From: Tissierella sp.
Lineage (GTDB): Bacteria > Bacillota > Clostridia > Tissierellales > Tissierellaceae
Direction of reading: 5' to 3'
Length of the DNA stretch: 36,339 nucleotides
NCBI GenBank assembly: GCA_012735585.1
Contig: JAAYGX010000179.1
Location: 1-36,339 of the forward strand
The notes below the pieces were generated by a model. It did no database searches. It was not told where the DNA came from and saw nothing but the letters and a program-made list of their open reading frames with translations. The position numbers were made by a program, and so were the translations under genes. How positions within the stretch are numbered: position 1 is the stretch's first letter; every line of letters starts with the position of its first letter. This document shows positions 7,463 to 15,205 of this stretch, one piece after another.

Positions 7463-9090
7463 GAAAATATATAATAATATAATGGTTGCCCACCAAATAA
7501 TAGTTCAATATCCACATCTTTATATTTCTCTTCTAATATGCCTGATAATTCCTCAGCCTTTTCCTCTTCCATATTGTCACCATAGAAAATTGTAATGATC
7601 GAGACATCATCATTAATCATATCATTGATTAAATCTAGGGCTACATCATTTATTTCTTTACCTGCAGCAACGATATCTCCATTGGATAATCCTATAATAT
7701 CATCTTTCTTAATCTCATTACTATTAAATTCACTATCTCGAACAGCAAAAGTAACTTGACCGGTTAAAATATTCTTGATATTTTCATTCATATTGTTAAC
7801 ATTATCATCTAGACTTGCACCTTCATCATATGCCAACAGTGCTCCTATTCCTTCAGGAATAGATTTAGTAGGCAATACTACTACATTTCTGCTGCTTAAT
7901 TCTTTAGTCTGTTCAGCAGCTAAAATTATATTTTTGTTATTTGGTAGCACAAACACATTTCTTCCTTGGGTAGATTCAATAGCTTTTAAAATATCTTCGG
8001 TACTCGGGTTCATAGTTTGACCACCAGAAACAATATAATCAACATGTAACTCCCTAAATACTTCATCAATGCCTTCACCAATGGAAATAGCTACAAAAGA
8101 ATATTCCTTTGTTGGTTCCTTTGGTCCTTGTGAGTCAATGGTCTTTAGCTCTTCTTTTAACAAAACTTCTTCGTGTTGGTATCTCATATTATCAATTTTT
8201 ATATCACTTAATTCACCAAGTAACAACCCTTTTTCTAATACAAGGCCAGGATTGTTCGTGTGAACATGAACTTTAATGATGCCATCTCCACCAACTACTA
8301 ATAATGAATCACCATGACTTGATAGTTCATCTCTAAACCCATCAATTTCATCAGAGTTTCCATTTATCATAAATTCAGTACAGTATCCAAATTCAATATC
8401 ATCAGTGTCTATATGTTCTCTATGGACAACCTTTGGTTCTACAACAACTTCAGCAGTATCTTCATAATGTTCAATACCTGCTAAAGAATTATATAATCCA
8501 ATAATAATATACATAAGTCCCTTACCGCCAGCGTCCACAACTCCAGCTTGTTTTAAAACTGGCAACATATCTGGTGTCTTTTCTAATGTATTGTTACCAT
8601 GCTCTATAACTTTTTCTAAAAAAATAAGAATATCCTTCTCTTTCTTAGAAATAGACATAGAGAATTCACCTATCTCCCTAGCTACTGTTAAAATAGTACC
8701 TTCGGTAGGTTTCATAACTGCCTTGTAGGCGGTTTCAGCTGCTTGTTTAAAACCTTCAGCGAAAGTTTTTACGTCTATTTCGGTTTTTCCTTTTATTCCT
8801 GTAGCAAAACCCCTAAATAATTGAGACAGTATAACACCAGAATTTCCCCTAGCTCCCATCAAAGATCCTTGACTTGCAGCTAAAGCTATCATATATGCAT
8901 CATTACCAGTTGCACTAGATGCTTGTTTTACAGCTGATTTAACTGTCAAAGACATATTCGTACCAGTATCTCCATCTGGAACAGGAAAAACATTTAAGGA
9001 GTTAACCTCCTCTTTATTCTTCTCCAGGAGACCCGATCCCGCTGCTAAAGCTTTTTTGAGCAGATCTCCATCAATAATTTCAATTTTCAA
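7453..9090 (-). CDS. fakA: DAK2-domain fatty acid kinase, FakA/YloV family
   Basis: FakA phosphorylates fatty acids held by a FakB (DegV-family) carrier, feeding exogenous fatty acids into phospholipid synthesis. The 545-residue product carries an N-terminal DAK2 kinase domain (about 1-200) with the nucleotide/metal loop NVFPVPDGDTGTNM, the ARGNSGVILSQLFRG motif and the AGVVDAGGKGLM motif. The C-terminal half (about 330-545) is the DegV-like partner region, with VLPNNKNIILAAEQ and YYYIFSLE near the end. No fakB gene is in the window. It lies 18 bases after the Asp23-family gene, the conserved yloU-yloV arrangement, and its stop codon is inside a strong hairpin. Confidence 0.92.
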   Translation of the reverse strand: MKIEIIDGDLLKKALAAGSGLLEKNKEEVNSLNVFPVPDGDTGTNMSLTVKSAVKQASSATGNDAYMIALAASQGSLMGARGNSGVILSQLFRGFATGIKGKTEIDVKTFAEGFKQAAETAYKAVMKPTEGTILTVAREIGEFSMSISKKEKDILIFLEKVIEHGNNTLEKTPDMLPVLKQAGVVDAGGKGLMYIIIGLYNSLAGIEHYEDTAEVVVEPKVVHREHIDTDDIEFGYCTEFMINGNSDEIDGFRDELSSHGDSLLVVGGDGIIKVHVHTNNPGLVLEKGLLLGELSDIKIDNMRYQHEEVLLKEELKTIDSQGPKEPTKEYSFVAISIGEGIDEVFRELHVDYIVSGGQTMNPSTEDILKAIESTQGRNVFVLPNNKNIILAAEQTKELSSRNVVVLPTKSIPEGIGALLAYDEGASLDDNVNNMNENIKNILTGQVTFAVRDSEFNSNEIKKDDIIGLSNGDIVAAGKEINDVALDLINDMINDDVSIITIFYGDNMEEEKAEELSGILEEKYKDVDIELLFGGQPLYYYIFSLE

Positions 9091-9108
9091 GTATAGTACC
9101 TCCTTAAA

Positions 9109-9465
9109 CTACTTTCCTACTCTTATTCCTTGAACATGGACATTAATACTATCTACTTTGTATCCAGTAATCTTCTCTACATTGAACTTAACTCGTTCAA
9201 TAATGTTCTCTGCTACAACGGATATCTTAACTCCATATTCCAATATTACATGTAAATCGATACTTAATTGATTATCTTTTGTATATACTTTAATTCCTTT
9301 AGATAAATAGTCCCATTTAAGTAATTCAAAAATTCCATCTGCTGCATTCTTGGACGCCATACCTACTATGCCATAACTTTCCATAGCTGCAACTCCAGCT
9401 ATAGTAGCTATAACACTGTCATCTATAACAATCGCTCCCAAGTCAGTAATAGTTTTGGTTGGCAT
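9109..9465 (-). CDS. Asp23/Gls24 family protein (YloU-like)
   Basis: A 118-residue Asp23-family protein. Members are small, abundant, cytosolic or membrane-attached proteins linked to envelope stress; YloU is encoded beside the fatty acid kinase in many Firmicutes, and the molecular role is unsettled. Seen here: GAIVIDDSVIATIAGVAAME (residues 10-29), the glycine-rich VGM segment, and the paired strands LSIDLHVILEYGVKI and VNVHVQGIRV typical of the family. AGGAGG precedes the ATG at 9465. A good sigma-A promoter lies upstream, so this is the likely first gene of asp23-fakA-recG-rsmD-coaD. Confidence 0.92.
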   Translation of the reverse strand: MPTKTITDLGAIVIDDSVIATIAGVAAMESYGIVGMASKNAADGIFELLKWDYLSKGIKVYTKDNQLSIDLHVILEYGVKISVVAENIIERVKFNVEKITGYKVDSINVHVQGIRVGK

Positions 9466-9501
9466 AGAATCTCCTCCTTGTTTAAATATACCAATATTAT
9501 C

Positions 9502-9530
9502 ATTTTACAATAAATATTGCAATAGTTCAA
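9502..9530 (-). promoter_or_regulatory. Sigma-A promoter of the asp23-fakA-recG operon
   Basis: On the minus strand TTGAAC (9530-9525) is followed after exactly 17 bases by TAAAAT (9507-9502), 37 bases before the asp23-like start. This is one of the best promoter matches in the window. Confidence 0.6.
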
Positions 9531-9568
9531 CTAAATCTATTGTTTACTAAGATTATAACACATTATAG

Positions 9569-9598
9569 TTGCATTTATGTAATAATTTGTGTTACAAT
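9569..9598 (+). promoter_or_regulatory. Probable rpmB promoter
   Basis: TTGCAT (9569-9574), an 18-base spacer and TACAAT (9593-9598), with an extended TG one base before the -10. It would give a leader of about 65 bases before rpmB. A neighbouring overlapping TATAAT (9598-9603 area) is an alternative -10. Confidence 0.45.
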
Positions 9599-9670
9599 AT
9601 AATCTGTTATTATAGCATATAAGAAACTATTATAGAGTTTTCTCGTGTAATCCTAAGGAGGTGTTTCATA

Positions 9671-9862
9671 ATGGCAAGAGTATGTGATGTATGTGGTAAA
9701 GGCAAGATATTTGGTAATAAAGTTACTTTCTCAAATAAAAAGAGTTCAAGAAGTTGGTTACCTAATATAAGAAGAGTTAGAGCAGATGTTAATGGAACTG
9801 TAAAAAGAATCAATGCATGTACTAGATGTTTAAGATCTGGATATGTTAAGAGAGCATTATAA
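9671..9862 (+). CDS. rpmB: 50S ribosomal protein L28 (zinc-binding form)
   Basis: A 63-residue basic protein of the large ribosomal subunit. It begins MARVCDVCGKG and contains NIRRVRADVNG and CTRCLRSGYVKR. Two CxxC pairs (Cys5/Cys8 and Cys51/Cys54) mark it as the zinc-ribbon 'C+' paralogue, as opposed to the Zur-regulated C-minus version. AAGGAGGTG precedes the ATG. It is monocistronic and divergent from the asp23 operon, as in Bacillus and Clostridia, and is followed by a hairpin at 9879-9909. Confidence 0.97.
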   Translation: MARVCDVCGKGKIFGNKVTFSNKKSSRSWLPNIRRVRADVNGTVKRINACTRCLRSGYVKRAL

Positions 9863-9878
9863 GAAATGGCAAAATGAG

Positions 9879-9909
9879 AAGGCTACCAATAAATAATACT
9901 GGTAGCCTT
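9879..9909 (+). terminator. Terminator hairpin after rpmB
   Basis: AAGGCTACCA (9879-9888) pairs perfectly with TGGTAGCCTT (9900-9909) around an 11-base loop, followed by TATTTCAT. The T-run is weak. The arm also touches the stop codon of the opposing small membrane gene, so it may serve both directions. Confidence 0.6.
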
Positions 9910-10081
9910 ATTTCATATACAACAAAATGCCCATCATTATCAAACCTAGTCCAATCAGAAAAAGTAAAAATTTGTAACTCATTACATTAATAAGTATCAT
10001 AAATCCTATGACTCCTAGGGTTATTCCTACAATTTTCTTTATCTTATGATTTTTCCTATAACCATAGAAAAAGCTTTTCAT
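9908..10081 (-). CDS. Small two-helix membrane protein, unknown
   Basis: A predicted 57-residue protein, MKSFFYGYRKNHKIKKIVG and onward, with a basic N-terminus followed by two hydrophobic segments (about 18-34 and 38-54) separated by a short polar turn. The ATG at 10081 is chosen over an upstream GTG at 10090 because a G-rich SD-like stretch (10096-10091) is spaced for the ATG and abuts the GTG. No family is recognised. It lies 74 bases after thiN on the same strand and could be the last gene of the thiamine operon, ending in the rpmB terminator palindrome. Its small size leaves some doubt that it is translated. Confidence 0.5.
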   Translation of the reverse strand: MKSFFYGYRKNHKIKKIVGITLGVIGFMILINVMSYKFLLFLIGLGLIMMGILLYMK

Positions 10082-10154
10082 AACCAACACTCCCCCAATC
10101 CATATATAATATATTATTCAAAAGGGTAATATTAGTTACATATATGTATTATAA

Positions 10155-10790
10155 TTAATCCAATGATTCAAAGACTAATGCTTCGCCTTTGTATATCATT
10201 ACGGTTCCATAGTCATGGATAATTTCATTGCTAACCCCTAAAGTCGAAGAGAATTTAATATGCTTATCCTTCAGTGGATATTTAAATCCTATTAAGCTTA
10301 CAACGATCCCTTCACTATTTAAAGGTATTATAGAAATAAATCTATTTTCCTTTTTTTCTATTCTTATTGCATCAGTTACATAGTTGATTACGTTGTTATC
10401 ATCAACTATTCTAAAAAATACACCATCTTTATTAAATTTCTTTAATAAGAATATATTTGCCACAGTATGATCCAGTCTAGTACCTGTACCACCTATTAAA
10501 GTAATATGGTCCATACCTTTATTAATTAAATGGATTATGGCTAACTCTGTATCTGTATTGTCCTTTATAGAAGGAAATTTTTCTATTTCAATATTTTTTT
10601 CCTTTATATACTTAACACCTAAATCACTGATAGAATCCAAATCCCCAAGTATAATATTGGGGATTTTATCTACCTGCATTATGTGGTCAAGCCCACCATC
10701 AGCACAAACAATATAATCATTTTCACAAATCAATTTTTCCAGTAAACTATAATCATTGATTTTTCCACTAGAAATAATTAACCCTTTCAT
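10155..10790 (-). CDS. thiN: Thiamine diphosphokinase
   Basis: ThiN transfers pyrophosphate from ATP to thiamine, giving the cofactor TPP. The 211-residue product shows the family blocks CADGGLDHI, IILGDLDSI, FPSIKDNTDTELA (metal and ATP binding), and LIGGTGTRLDHTVANI. The C-terminal beta domain ends in TLGVSNEI and the following strand. The ATG at 10790 is preferred over one at 10796 because AGGAAG (10802-10797) touches the earlier codon but lies 6 bases from the later. It directly follows thiT, so imported thiamine is phosphorylated at once; the TPP riboswitch upstream of thiT probably controls both. Confidence 0.95.
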   Translation of the reverse strand: MKGLIISSGKINDYSLLEKLICENDYIVCADGGLDHIMQVDKIPNIILGDLDSISDLGVKYIKEKNIEIEKFPSIKDNTDTELAIIHLINKGMDHITLIGGTGTRLDHTVANIFLLKKFNKDGVFFRIVDDNNVINYVTDAIRIEKKENRFISIIPLNSEGIVVSLIGFKYPLKDKHIKFSSTLGVSNEIIHDYGTVMIYKGEALVFESLD

Positions 10791-10800
10791 AATCATCTTC

Positions 10801-11337
10801 CTATCTTGTAATTGATTTCCTTAAAGGTTTCCATATTAACATCAATACTAATAATGATATTATAAGTTCTGGAACCAAGTATGTCATATTATACCCTATA
10901 GAATATATCCATGGATTTTTATCCCCAGCATATTCTGCAAAGAATATTACACCAGATAAAGTATGACTAATAGCTCTGCCCATAACCCCTAAGGATATTC
11001 CTAAAGATAGTTTACCATATCCATCAGATTTATTGTTTAAATATCCTAAACCGGCTAGCCCTAGTAATCCAAAAGCTAATGGATAATCTAATATGAACTG
11101 TAATGGGTGATAGAAATACGGCTTCAAAATAAAATCAATTAGTCCATAAGTTGCGCCAACTAACATACCAGGTCCTACTCCCCAACGAATAGCAAATATC
11201 ATCAACGGAATCATGCTACCAGCAGTTACACTGCCTCCATTAGGTAATTGATACAACTTTATATAACTAAGAAGTACAGATAATGCTATCATCATTCCGC
11301 CCTCAGTTATCATTTTTACATTAAAACGTTTATTCAT
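10801..11337 (-). CDS. thiT: ECF-type thiamine transporter S component ThiT
   Basis: ThiT is the membrane substrate-binding subunit of an energy-coupling factor transporter; the shared EcfAA'T module must be elsewhere. The 178-residue protein has about six hydrophobic helices, the family motif GSVTAGSMIPL and LDYPLAFGLLGLAG with aromatic residues of the thiamine pocket, and HTLSGVIFFAEYA. The ATG at 11337 has GGAGG (11348-11344) six bases upstream. An in-frame open extension reaches 11466 but shows no family similarity and is untranslated leader. Regulation by the TPP riboswitch at 11553-11636 is strongly supported. Confidence 0.95.
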   Translation of the reverse strand: MNKRFNVKMITEGGMMIALSVLLSYIKLYQLPNGGSVTAGSMIPLMIFAIRWGVGPGMLVGATYGLIDFILKPYFYHPLQFILDYPLAFGLLGLAGLGYLNNKSDGYGKLSLGISLGVMGRAISHTLSGVIFFAEYAGDKNPWIYSIGYNMTYLVPELIISLLVLMLIWKPLRKSITR

Positions 11338-11464
11338 AGTATACCTCCAAATTTTGAAATTAATTAAACTACTATCCTTATTCAATATGATATACAGATA
11401 GATATTTGTAGTTTTGCAATTTAATTTTATGCTCGGCCAATCTTTAAGAGCGCTGTAGAATACC

Positions 11465-11491
11465 ATCGATTTACAAAAAGTGTAAATCGAT
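11465..11491 (-). repeat. 11-bp perfect inverted repeat in the thiT leader
   Basis: ATCGATTTACA (11465-11475) and TGTAAATCGAT (11481-11491) with a 5-base loop. It lies just downstream of the riboswitch terminator and about 130 bases before thiT. There is no T-run after it. It could be a stabilising 5' hairpin or an operator. The rest of the leader between 11338 and 11464 shows no feature beyond the thiT ribosome binding site. Confidence 0.55.
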
Positions 11492-11501
11492 TATAAGTCA
11501 T

Positions 11502-11537
11502 AAAAAAATCCACTACCTATGGGCATAGGTAATGGAT
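11502..11537 (-). terminator. Riboswitch-controlled intrinsic terminator
   Basis: Read on the minus strand, a 13-base arm (11537-11525) and a 13-base arm (11520-11508) form a stem with one mismatch around a 4-base loop, followed by seven T (11508-11502). It sits 15 bases after the TPP aptamer, the expected position of the expression platform, so TPP binding would stop transcription before thiT. Confidence 0.85.
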
Positions 11538-11552
11538 AAAATTGCTTACTCC

Positions 11553-11636
11553 ACACTTCCCTACGCTAGTATTACCTAGTTCAGGTCATAAGGGTCGGGA
11601 TTTAGTCCGCTCTCAGCCATAAGGCTCCCCTAGTGT
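11553..11636 (-). ncRNA. TPP (THI element) riboswitch
   Basis: The minus strand contains the conserved TPP aptamer: GGGGAGCC, then GGCTGAGA (pyrimidine-sensing CUGAGA), then GACCCTTATGAACCTGA-like sequence (here ACCCTT and ACCTGAACTAGG), and GCGTAGGGAAGTG. ACACT (11636-11632) pairs with AGTGT (11557-11553) to close P1. It precedes thiT-thiN and has a terminator directly downstream, so it senses TPP and turns off thiamine import and activation. The aptamer identity is nearly certain from the invariant blocks; the exact ends are within a few bases. Confidence 0.95.
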
Positions 11637-11665
11637 CCAATGATTAAATATTTGTTTGTATATTT

Positions 11666-11694
11666 ATGATATCATAAAAGATTCTATTATACAA
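11666..11694 (-). promoter_or_regulatory. Promoter of the TPP-riboswitch thiT-thiN transcript
   Basis: TTGTAT (11694-11689), a 17-base spacer, and TATCAT (11671-11666) on the minus strand, starting inside the last codons of rpe and placing the transcript start just before the aptamer. The -10 lies within a 16-bp perfect palindrome, 11663-11678. Confidence 0.45.
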
Positions 11695-12340
11695 TCAGTT
11701 TATTAAATTCTCTAGTTCTTAGAACCACATCTTCTGCGCCAAATATATCAGAACCTACAACTACTAAATCAGTTCCTGCATTAACAATCTCCTCAACATT
11801 ATCCAATTTTACCCCGCCATCTACCTGTAGGATAATATTAGGATTATGTGTATCAATTAATTTTCTTGTTGCTTTAATTTTCTCTATCATAGCCTGTATA
11901 AACGATTGTCCGCCAAATCCAGGATTTACACTCATTATAAGAATTAAGTCTATGTCCTTAATTATATAATCAAGGACGTCTAATGGTGTCGCAGGATTTA
12001 AGGACACTCCTGCTTTTACTCCATTGGACTTTATCTCTTGAATGGTACTGTGAAGATGTGTGGTCGACTCTTGATGAATCGTTATGATATCAGCTCCAGC
12101 ATTTACAAAATCCTTTATATATCTCTCAGGCCGATCTATCATTAGATGTACATCAAAGATTAAGTCTGTTATAGCTCTTAAACTTTTAATAACTGGTATA
12201 CCAAAGGAAATATTCGGCACATAATTTCCATCCATAACATCTAAATGAAGATACTCAGCTCCACCAGTTTTAATTTTAGATATTTCTTCTTCCAAATTTG
12301 CAAAATTAGCTGCCAATAAGGAAGGTGCAATTTTTGCCAT
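11687..12340 (-). CDS. rpe: Ribulose-phosphate 3-epimerase
   Basis: Rpe interconverts ribulose 5-phosphate and xylulose 5-phosphate in the pentose phosphate pathway. The 217-residue TIM-barrel protein begins MAKIAPSLLAANFANL, then EYLHLDVMDGNYVPNISFG (metal-binding His and Asp), FDVHLMI, IHQEST, MSVNPGFGGQSF (phosphate loop) and QVDGGV. The start at 12340 is set by AGGAGGT seven bases upstream; this SD lies inside the end of rsgA, which stops two bases earlier. An open extension to 12370 lacks family similarity. Same order as Bacillus: prkC-rsgA-rpe, then thiamine genes. Confidence 0.97.
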   Translation of the reverse strand: MAKIAPSLLAANFANLEEEISKIKTGGAEYLHLDVMDGNYVPNISFGIPVIKSLRAITDLIFDVHLMIDRPERYIKDFVNAGADIITIHQESTTHLHSTIQEIKSNGVKAGVSLNPATPLDVLDYIIKDIDLILIMSVNPGFGGQSFIQAMIEKIKATRKLIDTHNPNIILQVDGGVKLDNVEEIVNAGTDLVVVGSDIFGAEDVVLRTREFNKLIV

Positions 12341-12341
12341 T

Positions 12342-12920
12342 CTAGTACCTCCTAATGTTTCTAACTTCATTTAATAAAAGTAGATAATTATTATATCTTT
12401 CTTCATCGATAATACCTTCTTTGACTTTTTCTTTAATAGCACAATTAGGCTCCTTATCATGTAAACAAGATAAAAATCTACAATCCTGACTATATTTATT
12501 AATTTCTCTAAAATAATCTTTAACGTCAGTTTCATCTTCAATAAAATCTAGATTCAAAGAAGAAAATCCTGGTGTATCCAGTATAAAAGACTCACTATCT
12601 AGTTCCAAAAGTTCAATGTGTCTAGTAGTATGTTTACCCCGCCTGGTCTTATTGCTCACAGTACCAGTTTCCAGATTCAGTCTATTATCAACCTTGTTTA
12701 ACAAAGATGATTTGCCAACTCCTGAAGGTCCAGCAAAGACACTAATATTTCCCAATAGATTTTTCTTTAAATCATCTATACCAATATCTAGTTTCGTACT
12801 AGTTAATAAAACTTTGTAACCAGCTTTCTCATAAATTTTCTTATATTTTTCACTTAAATCCAGATTTAAATCGGACTTGTTGATGCATACAGTAACATCA
12901 AGACCTTCATACTCAGACAT
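12342..12920 (-). CDS. rsgA: RsgA, GTPase and zinc-domain part of an interrupted gene
   Basis: RsgA is a circularly permuted GTPase that matures the 30S ribosomal subunit. This piece (192 codons from an ATG) holds the permuted G motifs: G4 NKSDL, G1 GPSGVGKSSL, G3 DTPGFSSL. It ends with the zinc site CRFLSCLHDKEPNC and the C-terminal helix. It is in the same frame as the OB-fold piece upstream (12930-13217); the two are separated only by TAG-Phe-Leu-TAG. The ATG at 12920 follows the second TAG directly, so reinitiation is conceivable, but no good SD precedes it. Intact homologues are about 290 residues, equal to the two pieces plus four codons. I regard this as a broken gene or a sequence error, with split expression possible. 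Confidence 0.8.
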   Translation of the reverse strand: MSEYEGLDVTVCINKSDLNLDLSEKYKKIYEKAGYKVLLTSTKLDIGIDDLKKNLLGNISVFAGPSGVGKSSLLNKVDNRLNLETGTVSNKTRRGKHTTRHIELLELDSESFILDTPGFSSLNLDFIEDETDVKDYFREINKYSQDCRFLSCLHDKEPNCAIKEKVKEGIIDEERYNNYLLLLNEVRNIRRY

Positions 12921-12929
12921 CTACAAAAA

Positions 12930-13217
12930 CTAATCCAAGAGCCATGTGTTTATGTCAGGACTCTTCACACTCATAACAACTATGGCTTGTGTCACATTAG
13001 CCACAGGTGGCCTTAGAAGCTGAGTGCTTCTATTAGCAATATCTACAACATATCCAGTTCCATCTTCTTGGCTTATTCTTACCTTTACTTTGTCACCAAC
13101 TAGAGGGGTGATATCACTATCTCTGAACACCCCTCTAGCACGGCTCTCTATGACACCTTCTTTAGTTTTTACATAATAAAAACCGCCAATACCTTTGATT
13201 ATTATACCTTCTAACAT
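12930..13217 (-). pseudogene. rsgA: RsgA, N-terminal OB-fold part of an interrupted gene
   Basis: Ninety-five codons encoding the OB-fold that binds 16S rRNA: MLEGIIIKGIGGFYYV, RARGVFR, TPLVGDKVKV, RSTQLLRPPVANVTQAIVV and SPDINTWLLD. Family members continue with a sequence like LLDRFLVLAEYEGL; here the codons read Leu-Leu-Asp-TAG-Phe-Leu-TAG-Met-Ser-Glu-Tyr-Glu-Gly. Each TAG (12932-12930 and 12923-12921) is one substitution from a plausible codon (AAG Lys, TTG Leu), and no frameshift is needed. GGTGA precedes the ATG, just after prkC. The gene terminates normally with a third TAG at 12342, so TAG also works as its true stop. Confidence 0.8.
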
Positions 13218-13227
13218 ATATTCACCA

Positions 13228-15189
13228 TTATTCCGTTATAGTTTGAGTGAATTGATATATATCATCAAAATAAATATCAAATTCTGCGCCTACAATACCT
13301 CTTAAGCCTATAGCAACTTCACCATCACTAAATTTATGGTTTTCCTTGTATATCTGCATCTGTAATCCTTCTTGTTTTCTAATGATCTTGATTTCTGTTT
13401 CTTCCCTGTCACTAAATGGTGTCAAACCTATAGTTATAGTTCTTTCACTATTTGGATCATCAGTAGTCGGCTCTTCTTCCTCTTCAACCTCTTCAGGTCC
13501 TAAACTTATATATATATCTACAGCAGTCTTTGTTTCAACTTCAGTACCTGGCTCATATGATTGCCAAAACACCTCGCCTATTGGTGCTGTTTCATGATGC
13601 TCTTTCTTAGCTTCCCCAACTACTAGATCCGCACCTATAATTTCATTACGGGCTGCAGTCTCGCTAAGTCCAACAAGACTAGGCATTGGAACATTTTTAA
13701 TCTCTTCTCCTTGACTAATAAGCAGATTAACTCTAGAACCAGGAGCTAAATAAGTAAATGCTTCAGGCTCCTGCCTCATAACAACATTATTTGGAGTTAC
13801 ATCAGATGGTTCATATTTTCTTTCGCCAACTTGTAGTCCTGCGTCCTGCAACGCCTTTTCAGCTTCTTCATAAGTGTAATTAACTACACCAGGAACCCTT
13901 ACTAAATCTTTGCCTTCGCTAATTACAACATCAATAGTAAATCCTTCTTTAACCTTAGAATCTGCCTTTACACTTTGACTAATTACTCTACCTGGTTCGA
14001 TTTCAGTACTAGTTGCTGTACTCTTAACATTAAATATTAGACCTAATTCTTCTATTTGTTCCCTGGCTTCACTTTCAAGTTGCCCTCTAATATCAGGAAC
14101 TATAACTTCTGCTACATCAAAGAAATCTTGTAGCTTTAACCAACCAGCAAATACAATTGTTACTACTAAAAAGGCTAATAAAATGGCCAATAAAATCATT
14201 TTTATGCCGCCGTCACCTTTTTTGTTTTTATTTTTTCTATTATTCTTTCCCTTAACCTTTGAAGTATTCTTCATCTCATCAACACTCTCTTCTTTAATGA
14301 TTGGAATCATTCTTGTAGGTTGTTCACCAGCATCTGTATCTATAACAAAGTTAGAGGCACCATTATTCTTTATTTTTTTCAAATCATTAATAAGAGCCCC
14401 AACATTCTCGTATCTATCACTTTGTCTTTTTTGGACGCATTTCAATATGATTGATTCAATACCAACTGGAACAGTACCATCTACCTCCCTAGGTGGCACT
14501 ATCTCATCTTGGACATGCTTTAATGCAACTGAAATAGGCGTTTCACCATCATATGGCAGTTTACCAGTAATCATCTCATACATAACGATACCAAGAGAAT
14601 ATATATCAGATTTTTCGTCAGTATATCCTCCCCTAGCTTGTTCAGGGGAAAAATAATGGACTGAGCCTAATACATTTGAAGTAGTAGTTAAAGTTGAGGA
14701 AGTAGCAGCCCTAGCAATTCCAAAATCAGTCACTTTAACTCTATTGTCCTCATTAATCATAATGTTTTGTGGCTTAATATCCCTATGTACTATATGATTA
14801 AGATGGGCATGTTTTAACGCTTCCGCTATTTGTATTGAATAATTTACTGTCTCATCAAAGGATAATTTACCATTTTCCCTGATTACTTCTTTTAAAGTCT
14901 TACCTTTGATATATTCCATAACTATATAATGAATTTCTTTATTATCTGATTTTTCAACACCTACATCGTAAATGTTCATAATATTATGATGTGATAGACT
15001 AGCTGCTGCCTGAGATTCTCTTTTAAACTTTCTAATAAACTCTTCATCTTCTAAAAATTCATTTCTTAGTATTTTTATGGCAACAAATCTATTTAAAAGA
15101 TGACATTTAGCCTTATATACAATGGCCATGCCGCCTCCGCCAATCTGTTCAATTATTTCATATCTATCACCTAAAATTTTTCCTATCAT
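13228..15189 (-). CDS. prkC: PASTA-domain Ser/Thr protein kinase PrkC
   Basis: A membrane-anchored serine/threonine kinase of 653 residues that senses muropeptides or lipid II outside and phosphorylates cell-division, wall and translation proteins inside; it promotes spore germination in Bacillus. Kinase domain about 10-270: glycine loop IGGGGMAIVY (16-25), Lys39, HRD at 135-137, DFG at 155-157, and SPEQARG. A basic linker (310-328) precedes one membrane helix (about 330-350). Three extracellular PASTA repeats follow (about 361-427, 428-496, 497-566), then an acidic linker and an extra C-terminal beta-rich segment of about 70 residues. It lies between prpC and rsgA, the standard arrangement; RsgA is a known target of PrkC. 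Confidence 0.96.
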   Translation of the reverse strand: MIGKILGDRYEIIEQIGGGGMAIVYKAKCHLLNRFVAIKILRNEFLEDEEFIRKFKRESQAAASLSHHNIMNIYDVGVEKSDNKEIHYIVMEYIKGKTLKEVIRENGKLSFDETVNYSIQIAEALKHAHLNHIVHRDIKPQNIMINEDNRVKVTDFGIARAATSSTLTTTSNVLGSVHYFSPEQARGGYTDEKSDIYSLGIVMYEMITGKLPYDGETPISVALKHVQDEIVPPREVDGTVPVGIESIILKCVQKRQSDRYENVGALINDLKKIKNNGASNFVIDTDAGEQPTRMIPIIKEESVDEMKNTSKVKGKNNRKNKNKKGDGGIKMILLAILLAFLVVTIVFAGWLKLQDFFDVAEVIVPDIRGQLESEAREQIEELGLIFNVKSTATSTEIEPGRVISQSVKADSKVKEGFTIDVVISEGKDLVRVPGVVNYTYEEAEKALQDAGLQVGERKYEPSDVTPNNVVMRQEPEAFTYLAPGSRVNLLISQGEEIKNVPMPSLVGLSETAARNEIIGADLVVGEAKKEHHETAPIGEVFWQSYEPGTEVETKTAVDIYISLGPEEVEEEEEPTTDDPNSERTITIGLTPFSDREETEIKIIRKQEGLQMQIYKENHKFSDGEVAIGLRGIVGAEFDIYFDDIYQFTQTITE

Positions 15190-15205
15190 CTTATCACCTC
15201 ATTTG

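Noticed and set aside
9610-9813. Minus-strand 67-codon frame over rpmB
   Set aside because: Antisense of L28, no ribosome site.
11338-11466. N-terminal extension of ThiT to an ATG at 11466
   Set aside because: No ribosome site, no family similarity, and a perfect GGAGG before the ATG at 11337.
12921-12932. Pyrrolysine (UAG recoding) as explanation for the rsgA amber codons
   Set aside because: TAG ends ylbJ, coaBC, yugP and rsgA itself at positions that fit the family lengths, RsgA has no known pyrrolysine, and fmt has TAA, not TAG.
14183-14656. 157-codon plus-strand frame opposite prkC
   Set aside because: Antisense of the kinase domain, juxtamembrane linker and membrane helix; hydrophobicity is explained by that.
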